Shown: positions 17,308 to 27,620, counted from the stretch's first letter. The stretch: DNA of 64,000 bases from Paenibacillus oryzisoli (GCF_001653565.1 NZ_LYPB01000047.1:1-64000), one strand, 5' to 3'. Translations and numbers: made by a program. The notes: a model not told the origin generated them from the sequence alone.

Positions 17308-17322
17308 TAATAATTATTATAA
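17308..17322. promoter_or_regulatory. PerR box candidate overlapping the -10 element
   Basis: TAATAATTATTATAA matches 14 of 15 positions of the PerR consensus TTATAATNATTATAA. It overlaps the -10 element of the operon promoter, where metal-bound PerR would block transcription until peroxide oxidises it. Confidence 0.7.
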
Positions 17323-17343
17323 ATAAAATAGAATAAAAGTCAA
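17316..17343 (-). promoter_or_regulatory. sigma-A type promoter of the peroxide-defence operon
   Basis: On the minus strand TTGACT (17338-17343) and TATAAT (17316-17321) are separated by 16 bp, about 65 bp upstream of the flavoprotein start. Confidence 0.7.
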
Positions 17344-17349
17344 CCTTAT

Positions 17350-17364
17350 TTAGAATAATTCTAA
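17350..17364. promoter_or_regulatory. second PerR/Fur-like palindrome
   Basis: TTAGAAT-A-ATTCTAA is a perfect 7-1-7 palindrome matching 13 of 15 PerR positions, centred 42 bp (about four helical turns) upstream of the first box and just upstream of the -35. Confidence 0.6.
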
Positions 17365-17760
17365 TCAATAAACTTACTGTTTGTAGTACAACGACATGAA
17401 ACTACCCTCATTAGGGACAAGAAAATCCCTATATCATTTCATAAATTTGATTGGCATGTACAGTGAACAATATTGTCCTTGAATTGCATACATTTCAATC
17501 ATTTTGTAAATTGATTCTTTATAACCCATAACACCCTTCCTGATATACAATAATGCACCTCGTAAACAAATCATGTTCACGATAAACTATAATTGTTCAA
17601 TACTATTTTCATTATTTGTTTAACTTGACTGCCCGTCGCTCAGTTTAGTGCGCGCTTTTAATGAAGTCGGCAATCCGGACAATGTTCTTGTCATCCGACA
17701 CTCGTGTAAAAACCTAGTCTGATCACAGGTAAAACGTTGTGACATCCCACGATCTTCAAG
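17365..17760. other. AT-rich gap without recognised genes
   Basis: Between the PerR-controlled promoter and the giant levanase terminator I see no supported gene, RNA or repeat. Short open frames here lack ribosome sites. Confidence 0.6.
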
Positions 17761-17761
17761 C

Positions 17762-17797
17762 GAAGCCCCTTCTCTAATTGTCAGAGTAAGGGGCTTC
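17762..17797 (-). terminator. hairpin after the giant levanase gene
   Basis: A perfect GAAGCCCCTT/AAGGGGCTTC stem with a 16-nt loop lies 14 bp past the stop at 17811. No clean T-run follows, so it may be a weak terminator or an mRNA-stabilising hairpin. Confidence 0.6.
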
Positions 17798-17810
17798 CTG
17801 AGCATTACTA

Positions 17811-20800
17811 TTATTTTAGAAGCACTTTATTAATCATTTGTGCAGCCTCTGCACGAGAAGCCGTATTCTTAGGCTTGAAAGATTCGTCTTCAAAGCCGTT
17901 GATAATTCCTGCTTGTTGAAGCTCAGACACTGCCTCTGCTGCAAAACCACTAATCGCAGCATCATCCATAAATATGTCCTTAGCTACCACAGCAGTTAAA
18001 GGAACTTGAGCAACCTTAGATGCTTTAGAAACCATCAAAGTCATTTCTTCACGAGTAATCGTCTGATCGGGTCTAAATGTACCGTCCTGGTATCCACTTA
18101 CAATACCCAACTTCTGAGCAGTTGCAATCGGTCTTGCATACCACTGATCAGCTTGGACATCTTTGACCCTGATTTCCGCGGAAGCATCCACAAGATCTAA
18201 CGCTCCTAATAGCATTTTCAGGAATTCAGCGCGAGTAACTATTCCTTGGGGGTTAAATTGCTCAGCACTGTAACCATTGATCACTTGTTTTGCCGATAAG
18301 GATTCGATTGCTGCTCGGGCCCATTCCGCAGAACCTAAATCAGTAAATGCAGCTTTCACTTCGGCTATTGTGTATTTACTGAAATGGTTCGTAAAGAAAG
18401 TAATCCCGCCTGTTGCGGCATCATAGGTTCCATTCTTGATTATTTCGAGTTTGCCATCGTCACCAAGATAATATACAACAATTGTATTAATATTCTCTCC
18501 TGGCTTAATGGTGTATGGCATAGTAATCATCATGGATTTTTTAGATACGAATTTGCTTATTGGAGTTCCGTTAACACTAATGTTGAAATCATATACAGGT
18601 TTATTACCAATCTTCTCTTGCTGTTTTGCATCTAAAATGGTTGGATCTACCCTTGTAATGGACAAATGAATTGTACCGTAGTTTGTTCCAAGTGCATCAG
18701 GAATAATCGCTACCGTTCCAAATTGACTCTTAACTGCAATGCGGTCAATACCTTTGTCATGAGCCTCCTTCAAAACATCCGTATGAAAGGCTGCACTCAC
18801 AGACAGTGCCGAGTTGTTAACAGGTATCTCGATCGTCACAGTTTCATTGCCTGATGCTGCAGCATTATTAATCGCGGTTTGCAGGTCCTCTGTCTTAACC
18901 TCTGCATTCAGTACCCCTCTGCTATCAAGTAAAGGATGAGTGATTACCCAAGCCCCCTTGACAGGTCCGTCTTGATTACTAACTGAAGGACTAGAAGGTG
19001 GGGGTGTATCATCTGAAATAACAGGCTTTTCCACCAGCACGATTTTCCATTTTTGGATATCGTGGTCATTCCTGTCTGCAAGCTGCACCGCTCCGTCGGC
19101 TTCAGCCTCCAGCGCTTTACTCGGATCTCTTTTTGAAACGATCGTAACCGTTCCGTCTTCATGCTCGATCATGAGCCACTGTTGATTATCATAATTTAGA
19201 AATGGATACAAATGAATATTATTCTGCCCCATATCCCAATCCAGCGATTTGTCGCTGCTCGCGGATCGTATCGTATATGCATCGTCGGAGATCTTGTAGT
19301 AGGTCCAATTCTGATTGATGGATTTGTTATCGGGTTGCTGTACTTTGACTCTAGCAGAGTTGTTCTGATCATCTACGCCCAGAACTTGGCCGCTATTCAT
19401 ATTTATAAAATGATAATCGTTCAAATCAATGGGTGTCGTGTTCGTTACGTTCACATTTTGATAATACGCTTTACCACCAAACACGTTTAGGCCGAAGTAT
19501 CCTTGTCTATACGTATAATCGGTAATATCAATCACCAACTGGTTGTCAAAATAAATTTGAATATGCGGCCCTGAAGCAACGATTTTGGCATGATAATTCA
19601 AGCCTTTCTGTATAAACTTCGGCACTTTGGCTATGATTTGTCGATCGTCGAATTGTCCGCCCGCTTTATAGAACAACCGAAGCAATTGCAAATTCGGATC
19701 CACGTTGAAATAATAGCCATTGGAGCCATCCGCACTCGCCCGGAACAGGATCGAACCAGCCCCGCCGTTCTTCGATATCATCATGTCGGTCTCATAGGTG
19801 AAATCAGTCGCTTGATTGCCCGACATGTTGTTCGAATCCGAATAGAACAACCCGCGGATCCCGTCCAATGTAGGTACCCATTCCGATGCGGGATGAACAT
19901 TCCATCCGCTCAAATTCGTCGAGAATGAACCGACAATGACTTCCATGGATCGTTGAACAGCACCGCTCGCTGATTTGACCGTAATGGTTGCAGTCCCCGA
20001 AGAAACGGCCTGTAATCTCGCGCTTTTATCATCCGCATCCTGCACCGTTACAACGTTCGGATTGCTCGTTTCCCACATCAACGATTTGTCGAGTGCCGTG
20101 TAGGGCTCCGCATCTGCATAAACACGCCGCTCATCGCCGACCCCGAGCTCCAGCAATCGATGATCCAACACGATTCGCTGTACGGTATTGCCATCCAGTA
20201 TCGAACTTCTCGATGTATTTTTCAAGGAATACACATGTAATGCCTTCACAACAACCGATCCACCGGATGCATAAAAGCTCATCCCGCTGCGTGAGGAATT
20301 CGGTAGGATGATGTCGGATATGACCACTGAACCGTCGTTGCCAAATACCTCTAAAGAAGACTCATCCACGAAGATATGCATACGGACTACACCGTTGACG
20401 GGTTGTACGTCCGCCTCATGCAACGTCGTAAAATTGGTAGCAAAATCCGTCCTGCCAGAAGCGGATCGATCCACGAACATCTTGTTATCGGTACTCCGAT
20501 AGCCGACGACCGTCTTCTGTTCTCCGCCTTCGCGCAATCGGAATCCAAATTCTGTAGCCGCTCCGGAATTCGGGAGCTGGAGTTCCACGTCAATTTCGTA
20601 TGCCTTTCCATTAACCGTTTCGAGAATATTGCCGGATTGCGGTGTTACCGAAACATTGTTAACAGAGAAATCGGTTCCACGCAATGAACTCAGTTCGCTT
20701 ACCGGATTCTGCGCAAGGATGACGTCACCGTTCACGGTCTTTAACGACAACTCGCGGGGAATTGTCAATTGCCCTTTCCAACCGTCGGTCGGGAAGCTAA

Positions 20801-23800
20801 ATGGGTAATCCCAATTTGACATCCATGCCAGCGCAATGCGCCGATTATCTGGCGCGTTGTAGAACGACATCGAAGCGTAATTCTCTTTCCCGAAGTCGGT
20901 AAGCAACACTTTGCCCGGCAGGTTGTCATTGACGAATTTTCCTTCCGCCGTTACCTGACCAATGAAATATTCCGCCGACGAACCTTGCGTATTCAGGTTG
21001 CTGCCGGTACTGATCATCAGTACCCATTTTTTATTGTTTTCATTTCCGTCTACCGCAAGTTGGAACAAATCCGGACACTCCCAAACCCCTCCGCGTACAT
21101 ACTGGCTATATCCAAAATTGTCGGTCCACGACCAATGAAGCAGATCCGTCGATGTAAAGAAGCGAATGTGATCCCCGCCAGCTACCACCATAATCCATCG
21201 GTTATTGTCATCGTCTCGCACGACTTTCGGATCGCGGAAATCCCAACTGCCGTTGATACCGCCCGGGTTGGGCACTGCGACGTCGTCCCCGTAATATTCC
21301 CACGTGCGTCCCTTGTCTTTGCTGTACGCAACCCCGATCTTCTGATTGCCGTTCGGCTTATTCGGATTGCCTGAAGTATAATAGGCAATCAAACCTTTGC
21401 CGCCCGAATCCCCAAACAATCCAGAAGCGTTGGTTACATCCGCAACCGCGGACCCCGTCCAAATGTGCCCCAAGGTGTTCCATGTCAACGCAAGCGGCAT
21501 CTGCTTCCAATGTAAAAGGTCGGTGCTGATGGCATGAGCCCATTGGCCTCCATCCTGATGGAACAGATGATATTCACCTTCGAAATACACCAGTCCGTTC
21601 GGATCGCTGACCGCTCCTCGCGCTGGCGAATAATGGTATTGCGGCCGGTACGTTTCCGTATAATAATCGCTGTATGGCGTAAGATACACATTTTGAAAAT
21701 AGGCGACTCCATCCGTCACCGCCAATCCGGCGTATCCGCTCATAAAGTCGGCATCTTGTGCTACGATCTTTTCCGCTGAATACCCATCGACATAAACCGT
21801 AAGGTTCGAACCTTCCGCTGTTATTTCAATATGGTGTTTGTTGCCAGCGGTTAAAGGAATGCCGGATATCGATTGGATGACGGTTTCGGTGTTCCTGTGT
21901 TTTTTGAGTAATGTGACTGTATGATCGCTCGGCCGTATCCGAAGCATATATCCGTTCGTGCCTTCCCTGTCGGTACGGAACATCAACCCTGCGACAGCTT
22001 GCGGCGCCATCGGATCCACCGTCACGTCGCCTACAAACACGAAATCGCTTGCCACACTGTCAGCGATACGAGTCGCTTCCGCGTTCGCTGGCACGGCTCC
22101 CTTGACACCGTTCAGATTCGGCGTCCACTCGCCCGTTGACCTCCAACCTTTCAGATTCGATGTCAAATCACTTGTCATGATATTTTGGAACTGAACCGAA
22201 CCGTTAAAAGCATGAAGGCCGATACGTCCATTACTGTATTCTCCGTCATCTACAACGATCAATGGATCATATTTCCCGTCAAAATACACTTGAATATGTG
22301 ACTTTTCCGCCTTGACACGCAAATGATAAATCTGATTTGCGGCAAGAGTCACGTTCTTCTCGATCCACAGTCTGTTTGGATGTCGGTGATTCGCATCCAT
22401 CAAACGTATTTTCTGAGCCTTCAGATCCAGCTGTAACAAATATGCGTTTCGGCCGCTGTTGTCAGATCGAAATACTAGCGAGCCTACGGCATTCTCGCTT
22501 TTCAGCATGAGATCTGTCTCGTAATTCAGGTCATCGCTCATCGTTTCTGACATGGCCATCACATTCGCGTCCGACGAGAGCAGCATGCCTTCCTTATCCG
22601 AAGTCACGGAACCACTCTCCCGATGTTGCCACCCGCTCAGATTACTGTTTACGCCAGGGAAACTTAGATTCAAATCGTTGACGATGATGTTCTGAAACAG
22701 CATCGAGCTGTTCCAAACTTGAAGACCTAAGTAACCTCCGCTATAAACGGTATCACTCGCCTCGATCACCGGGTTAGTATTGTTTCCCCAGTAGACTTCG
22801 AGCGTCGATCCTACCGCATTCACTTTTAGATGATAGGTTTCGTAGACCGCAAGCGAAACGCTGTAAGCACCTAATTCCCGGTCTCCGTTCGCATCTTTCA
22901 AGCGTATCCGGTTGCCACCCGGATCGATCTGTAGCATATAAGAGCCCCAGCCGCTGTTGTCGGAACGGAACACCAATGAACCTACACCTTGGAATTGACG
23001 AATGGTCACATCCGATTCATATGTAAAATTGTTGGTCTTCGTGCCGGACATCGCAAAGTAATTGCCACCGGACGTGAGCAACATCCCTTCTGCACTGCTC
23101 ATTGACGTCCCCGGATCCCCCGACGTCTCCCAGCTGCTTAGGTTTGTAATCACATCAGGTAAAACCTCATTCAAATTGCGGACGATGATGTTCTGAAACA
23201 GCATCGAGCTGTTCCAAACTTGAAGGCCTAAGTAACCATTGTTATACGTGGAGTCACTTGCCTCGATCACCGGGGACGTATTGTTCCCCCAGTAGACTTC
23301 GAGCGTCGATCCCACCGCGTTCACTTTCAAATGATACGTTTCGTAGACAGCAAGCGAGACGCTGTAAGTGCCCAAATCCCGGTCTCCGTTCGCATCCTTC
23401 AAGCGAATTTGGCTGCCACCCGGATCAATCTGCAGCATATATGATCCCCAGCCGCTGTTGTCGGAACGGAACACCAATGATCCTACACCTTGGAATTGGC
23501 GAATGTTCACATCCGCTTCATAAGAGAAATTGTTGGCCGTCGTGCCGGACATCGCAAAGAAATTGCCGCCAGACATGAGCAACATCCCGTCTGAACTGCT
23601 GGTTGACGTCCCTGCATCCCCCGAAGTTACCCAATCGCTCAAGTTCGTGTTCACAGTTTGGGTATTCGGAGTGCTTGATTCAGGCGTCATTATGATGTTC
23701 TGGAACAGCATCGAACTGTTCCAAACTTGAAGGCCCAAATTGCCTCCGCTGTAAGTGGCGTCATTGGCAGCGATTACTGGGGTAGTATCGTTCCCCCAGT

Positions 23801-24272
23801 AGACCTGAAGCGTCGATCCCACCGCCTTCACTTTCAAATGATACACTTCGTTGCCCACAAGCGAAACATTGTATACGCCCAGTTCTCGATCATTATTCGC
23901 ATCCTTCAAGCGAATCCGGCTTCTAGCCGGATCGATCTGCAGCATATACGAGGCCCAGCCATTGTTATTGGAGCGGAACACCAGCGCGCCTACCCCTTGT
24001 AATTGCCGAATGCTCACATCCGCTTCATACGTAAAATCTTCGGCATGCGTTGCCGACAGCGCGAAGAAATTTCCGGTGGATGTGAGCAGCATCCCATCTG
24101 CACTGGTTGTTGATGTTCCTTCATCCCCCGAAGTTACCCAGCCGCTTAGGTTCGAGTTCACTCCTGAACTATCAGCCGCTGCTCTTGCAGCGTTACTTGT
24201 CCATAAAACCGGTATGGCAAGCATTATCGCGAGAATGACCTTTACCCAATAAAACATTCGACTCCTCAACAT
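17811..24272 (-). CDS. giant modular GH32 levanase/fructosidase with CBM66-like, ricin-type and SLH domains
   Basis: 2153 residues. A signal peptide (hydrophobic 10-25, ARAA cleavage near 32) leads into five CBM66/laminin-like beta-sandwich modules (about 40-195, 207-363, 376-532, 541-699, 704-864). The GH32 five-bladed propeller and sandwich (about 874-1370) has SDPNG (nucleophile Asp890), FRDPK (Asp1014) and ECPDLF (acid/base Glu1065). Then come a Big2-like domain (about 1400-1480), a sixth CBM66-like module (about 1485-1640), a ricin-type beta-trefoil (about 1650-1780), a linker domain and three SLH repeats (about 1983-2153) for cell-wall attachment. It should cleave levan or inulin at the cell surface. 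The ATG follows AAGGGATG. Confidence 0.9.
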   Translation of the reverse strand: MLRSRMFYWVKVILAIMLAIPVLWTSNAARAAADSSGVNSNLSGWVTSGDEGTSTTSADGMLLTSTGNFFALSATHAEDFTYEADVSIRQLQGVGALVFRSNNNGWASYMLQIDPARSRIRLKDANNDRELGVYNVSLVGNEVYHLKVKAVGSTLQVYWGNDTTPVIAANDATYSGGNLGLQVWNSSMLFQNIIMTPESSTPNTQTVNTNLSDWVTSGDAGTSTSSSDGMLLMSGGNFFAMSGTTANNFSYEADVNIRQFQGVGSLVFRSDNSGWGSYMLQIDPGGSQIRLKDANGDRDLGTYSVSLAVYETYHLKVNAVGSTLEVYWGNNTSPVIEASDSTYNNGYLGLQVWNSSMLFQNIIVRNLNEVLPDVITNLSSWETSGDPGTSMSSAEGMLLTSGGNYFAMSGTKTNNFTYESDVTIRQFQGVGSLVFRSDNSGWGSYMLQIDPGGNRIRLKDANGDRELGAYSVSLAVYETYHLKVNAVGSTLEVYWGNNTNPVIEASDTVYSGGYLGLQVWNSSMLFQNIIVNDLNLSFPGVNSNLSGWQHRESGSVTSDKEGMLLSSDANVMAMSETMSDDLNYETDLMLKSENAVGSLVFRSDNSGRNAYLLQLDLKAQKIRLMDANHRHPNRLWIEKNVTLAANQIYHLRVKAEKSHIQVYFDGKYDPLIVVDDGEYSNGRIGLHAFNGSVQFQNIMTSDLTSNLKGWRSTGEWTPNLNGVKGAVPANAEATRIADSVASDFVFVGDVTVDPMAPQAVAGLMFRTDREGTNGYMLRIRPSDHTVTLLKKHRNTETVIQSISGIPLTAGNKHHIEITAEGSNLTVYVDGYSAEKIVAQDADFMSGYAGLAVTDGVAYFQNVYLTPYSDYYTETYRPQYHYSPARGAVSDPNGLVYFEGEYHLFHQDGGQWAHAISTDLLHWKQMPLALTWNTLGHIWTGSAVADVTNASGLFGDSGGKGLIAYYTSGNPNKPNGNQKIGVAYSKDKGRTWEYYGDDVAVPNPGGINGSWDFRDPKVVRDDDNNRWIMVVAGGDHIRFFTSTDLLHWSWTDNFGYSQYVRGGVWECPDLFQLAVDGNENNKKWVLMISTGSNLNTQGSSAEYFIGQVTAEGKFVNDNLPGKVLLTDFGKENYASMSFYNAPDNRRIALAWMSNWDYPFSFPTDGWKGQLTIPRELSLKTVNGDVILAQNPVSELSSLRGTDFSVNNVSVTPQSGNILETVNGKAYEIDVELQLPNSGAATEFGFRLREGGEQKTVVGYRSTDNKMFVDRSASGRTDFATNFTTLHEADVQPVNGVVRMHIFVDESSLEVFGNDGSVVISDIILPNSSRSGMSFYASGGSVVVKALHVYSLKNTSRSSILDGNTVQRIVLDHRLLELGVGDERRVYADAEPYTALDKSLMWETSNPNVVTVQDADDKSARLQAVSSGTATITVKSASGAVQRSMEVIVGSFSTNLSGWNVHPASEWVPTLDGIRGLFYSDSNNMSGNQATDFTYETDMMISKNGGAGSILFRASADGSNGYYFNVDPNLQLLRLFYKAGGQFDDRQIIAKVPKFIQKGLNYHAKIVASGPHIQIYFDNQLVIDITDYTYRQGYFGLNVFGGKAYYQNVNVTNTTPIDLNDYHFINMNSGQVLGVDDQNNSARVKVQQPDNKSINQNWTYYKISDDAYTIRSASSDKSLDWDMGQNNIHLYPFLNYDNQQWLMIEHEDGTVTIVSKRDPSKALEAEADGAVQLADRNDHDIQKWKIVLVEKPVISDDTPPPSSPSVSNQDGPVKGAWVITHPLLDSRGVLNAEVKTEDLQTAINNAAASGNETVTIEIPVNNSALSVSAAFHTDVLKEAHDKGIDRIAVKSQFGTVAIIPDALGTNYGTIHLSITRVDPTILDAKQQEKIGNKPVYDFNISVNGTPISKFVSKKSMMITMPYTIKPGENINTIVVYYLGDDGKLEIIKNGTYDAATGGITFFTNHFSKYTIAEVKAAFTDLGSAEWARAAIESLSAKQVINGYSAEQFNPQGIVTRAEFLKMLLGALDLVDASAEIRVKDVQADQWYARPIATAQKLGIVSGYQDGTFRPDQTITREEMTLMVSKASKVAQVPLTAVVAKDIFMDDAAISGFAAEAVSELQQAGIINGFEDESFKPKNTASRAEAAQMINKVLLK

Positions 24273-24301
24273 CGGTCATCCCTTCCCATTCATTTTGGAT
24301 T

Positions 24302-24370
24302 GAGCAAGATCGCCGACTCTGAATTCCAGCAATCGGCGATCCAGCGCTATTCATTGTACGGTATTGCTAT
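24302..24370 (-). pseudogene. remnant of the GH32 downstream linker, left after truncation
   Basis: This stretch aligns closely with plus-strand bases about 20137-20205 of the giant levanase gene, where it encodes the DHRLLELGVGDE linker that begins the Big2-like domain. Here a one-base deletion and a further TGA stop the frame. It marks the point where the shorter paralogue lost its C-terminal modules, right before the leader of the giant gene. Confidence 0.75.
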
Positions 24371-27300
24371 CTAGTTCGTACTTCTCCATGTATTTTTCAA
24401 GGAATACACGTGTAATGCCTTCACGACAACCGTTCCACCGGATGCATAAAAGCTCATCCCGTTGCTAGAGGAATCCGGTAGGATGATATCAGAGAAGACT
24501 ACTGCCCCGTCGTTGCCAAATAGCTCTACAGAAGACTCATCCACAAGGATATGCATTCGGACGACACCGTTGACGGGCTGCACAACCGCTTCATGCAACG
24601 TCGTAAAATTGGTAGCAAAATCCGTCCTGCCGGAAGCGGATCGATTAATGAACATCTTGTTATCGGTACTCCGATAGCCGACGACCGTCTTCTGTCCTCC
24701 GCCTTCCCGCAATCGGAATCCGAACTCGGTAGCCGCTCCGGAATTGGGGAGCTGGAGTTCCACGTCAATTTCGTATGCCTTTCCATTAACCGTTCGGAGA
24801 ATATTGCCGGATTGCGGTGTTACCGAAACATTGTTAACAGAGAAATCGGTTCCACGCAATGAACTCAGTTCGCTAATCGGATTCTGGGCAAGGATGACGT
24901 TCCCGTTCACGGTCTTTAACGACAGCTCGCGGGGAATTGTCAATTGCCCTTTCCAACCTTCGGTCGGGAAGCTAAATGGGTAATCCCAATTTGACATCCA
25001 TCCCAGCGTAATGCGCCGATTATCTGGTGTGTTGTAGAATGACATCGAAGCGTAATTCTCTTTCCCGGAGTCGGTAAGCAACACTTTGCCCGGCAGGTTG
25101 TCATTAACGAACTTCCCTTCCGCCGTTACCTGACCAATGAAATATTCCGCCGACGAACCTTGCGTATTGGGGTTGCCGCCGGTACTGATCATCAGCACCC
25201 ATTTTTTATTGTTCGCATTCCCATCCACCGCAAGTTGGAACAAATCCGGGCACTCCCACACCCCTCCGCGTATATACTGGCTATACCCAAAATTGTCTGT
25301 CCACGTCCAATGAAGCAGATCCGTCGATGTATAGAAGCGAATGTGATCCCCGCCAGATACCACCATAATCCATCGGTTATTGACATCGTCGCGCACGACT
25401 TTCGGATCGCGGAAATCCCAATTGCCGTCTATGCCGCCCGGGTTGGGCACTATGGCGTCGTCCCCATAATATACCCACGTGCGCCCCTTGTCTTTGCTGT
25501 ACGCAGCCCCGATCTTCTGATTGCCGTTCGGTTTATCTGGATGGTGTGAAGTATAATAGGCAATCAAACCTTTGCCGCCCGAATCCCCAAACAACCCTGA
25601 AGCGTTGGTTACATCCGCAACCGCGGACCCCGACCAAATATGCCCCAAGTTGTTCCATGTCAACGCAAACGGCATCTGCTTCCAATGTAAAAGGTCGGTG
25701 CTGATGGCATGAGCCCATTGGCCTCCATCCTGGTGGAACAGATGATATTCACCTTCAAAATACACCAGTCCGTTCGGATCGCTGGCCCATCCTCGCGCGT
25801 CCGTAAAATGGTATTGCGGCCGGTACGTTTCCGTATAATAATCGCTGTATGGCGTAAGATACACATTTTGATAGTAGGCGGCGCCATTCGTCACTGTCAT
25901 TCCGGCGTATCCGCTCTTAAAGTCCGCATCTTGTGCTACGATCTTTTCCGCTGAATACCCATCGACATAAACCGTAAGGTTCGAACCTTCCGCTGTTATT
26001 TCAATATGGTGTTTGTTGCCAGTGGACAAAGGAATGCCGGATTTCGATTGGATGACGGTTTCGGTGTTCCCGTGTTTTTTGAGTAATGTGACGGTATGAT
26101 CGCTCGGCCGTATCCGAAGCATATATCCGTTCGTGCCTTCCCTGTCGGTACGGAACATCAACCCTGCGACCGCTTGCGGCGCCCCCGAATCCACCGTTAC
26201 GTCGCCCACGAACACGAAATCGCTTGCCACACTGTCGGCGATAATAGTCGCTTCAGCATTCGCAGATCCGACTCCTTTAACAACGTTCGAATTCAATGTC
26301 CACTCGCCCGTTGACGTCCATCCTTTCAGATTACTATTTACCCAACCGCTTAGGTTCGTGTTCACGGGTGGATTATTAGGAGTTGTTGAATCCGGTGTCA
26401 TTATGATGTTCTGAAACAACATCGAGCTGTTCCAAACTTGAACACCTAAGCACCCTCCATTGTAAGCGGTATCATTTACATTAATCACAGGGGTAGCATT
26501 GTTCCCCCAGTAAACCTGGAGAGTTGATCCAACAGCTCTCACTTTCAGATGATAGGCTGTATTGATCGCAAGCGAAACGCTGTATACGCCCAGCTCCCGA
26601 TCTCCGTTCGCATCCTTCAAGCGAATTCTGCTGCCTCCCGGATCGATCTGCAGCATGTAAGAACCCCAACCGCTATTGTTGGAACGGAACACCAATGCGC
26701 CTACCCCTTGGAATTGGCGAATGGTCACATCTGCTTCATACGTGAAATTGTTGGCAGTCGTTGTCGATAGCGCAAAGTAATTGCCGCCAGACGTGAGCAG
26801 TTTCCCGTCTGCACTGTTCGTTAATGTCCCCGCATCCCCCGACGTCGCCCATCCGCTTAAGTTCGTGTTCACGTTTGGAGTATTCGGAGTGGTTGATTCC
26901 GGCGTCATTATAATGTTCTGGAAAAGCATCGAGCTGTTCCAAACTTGAAGACCTAAGCAACCTCCGTTGTAAGAAGTGTCATTTACATTAATAACAGGTG
27001 TAGCATTGTTCCCCCAGTATACCTCGAGCGTTGATCCAACAGCTCTCACTTTCAGGTGATAGGTTGTGTTAGAGGCAAGCGAAACGCCGTATACGCCCAG
27101 CTCCCGATCTCCGTTCGCATCCTTCAAGCGAATCCGGCCGCCCACCGGATCGATCTGCAGCATATAAGAGCCCCAGCCGCTGTTATTGGAGCGGAATACC
27201 AATGCACCTACCCCTTGGAATTGGCGAATGGTCACATCCGCTTCATACGTGAAATTGTCAGCAACCGTGGTGGACAATCCAAAGAAATTGCCAGTGGATG

Positions 27301-27490
27301 TTAACAGCTTCCCGTCTGCATTGTTCATTAACGTCCCCGCATCCCCCGACGTCCCCCATCCACTTAGATTCGTATTCACCCCGGAACCATCGGCCGCTGC
27401 TCTTGCAGCGTTACCTGACCATAAAATCGGTATGGCAAGCATCATCACAAGTATGAGCTTTACCCCATAAAACATTCGATTCTTCAACAT
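24371..27490 (-). CDS. secreted GH32 levanase with CBM66-like modules, truncated paralogue without anchor
   Basis: About 1039 residues, strongly similar to the neighbouring giant enzyme. Signal peptide (residues 1-32), two complete CBM66-like modules (about 40-195 and 207-363), a third beta-sandwich module (about 386-548) and a GH32 catalytic unit with SDPNG (nucleophile Asp571), FRDPK and ECPDLF. It ends right after the GH32 C-terminal sandwich (HVYSLKNTWRSTN) and lacks Big2, ricin and SLH parts, so the enzyme is probably released. At about 376-392 the starts of two modules abut (VNTNLSGWVNSNLKGW), a sign of module loss by recombination. The start at MLKNRM is chosen by alignment with the paralogue's leader. 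Confidence 0.88.
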   Translation of the reverse strand: MLKNRMFYGVKLILVMMLAIPILWSGNAARAAADGSGVNTNLSGWGTSGDAGTLMNNADGKLLTSTGNFFGLSTTVADNFTYEADVTIRQFQGVGALVFRSNNSGWGSYMLQIDPVGGRIRLKDANGDRELGVYGVSLASNTTYHLKVRAVGSTLEVYWGNNATPVINVNDTSYNGGCLGLQVWNSSMLFQNIIMTPESTTPNTPNVNTNLSGWATSGDAGTLTNSADGKLLTSGGNYFALSTTTANNFTYEADVTIRQFQGVGALVFRSNNSGWGSYMLQIDPGGSRIRLKDANGDRELGVYSVSLAINTAYHLKVRAVGSTLQVYWGNNATPVINVNDTAYNGGCLGVQVWNSSMLFQNIIMTPDSTTPNNPPVNTNLSGWVNSNLKGWTSTGEWTLNSNVVKGVGSANAEATIIADSVASDFVFVGDVTVDSGAPQAVAGLMFRTDREGTNGYMLRIRPSDHTVTLLKKHGNTETVIQSKSGIPLSTGNKHHIEITAEGSNLTVYVDGYSAEKIVAQDADFKSGYAGMTVTNGAAYYQNVYLTPYSDYYTETYRPQYHFTDARGWASDPNGLVYFEGEYHLFHQDGGQWAHAISTDLLHWKQMPFALTWNNLGHIWSGSAVADVTNASGLFGDSGGKGLIAYYTSHHPDKPNGNQKIGAAYSKDKGRTWVYYGDDAIVPNPGGIDGNWDFRDPKVVRDDVNNRWIMVVSGGDHIRFYTSTDLLHWTWTDNFGYSQYIRGGVWECPDLFQLAVDGNANNKKWVLMISTGGNPNTQGSSAEYFIGQVTAEGKFVNDNLPGKVLLTDSGKENYASMSFYNTPDNRRITLGWMSNWDYPFSFPTEGWKGQLTIPRELSLKTVNGNVILAQNPISELSSLRGTDFSVNNVSVTPQSGNILRTVNGKAYEIDVELQLPNSGAATEFGFRLREGGGQKTVVGYRSTDNKMFINRSASGRTDFATNFTTLHEAVVQPVNGVVRMHILVDESSVELFGNDGAVVFSDIILPDSSSNGMSFYASGGTVVVKALHVYSLKNTWRSTN

Positions 27491-27620
27491 CAGCCATCCA
27501 CTCCCATTCATTGGATTGTGTAAATGATAATCAATAAACTCAGCTTTCACACCTAGAAAATCAGCTTAACCATTTCAGTAGCCTGGAGTTGTGCTCTGTT
27601 GAATTGTCAGCCTGATAACA

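Noticed and set aside
17620-17805. 61-residue minus-strand frame downstream of the giant levanase
   Set aside because: It contains the terminator hairpin and lacks a ribosome site.
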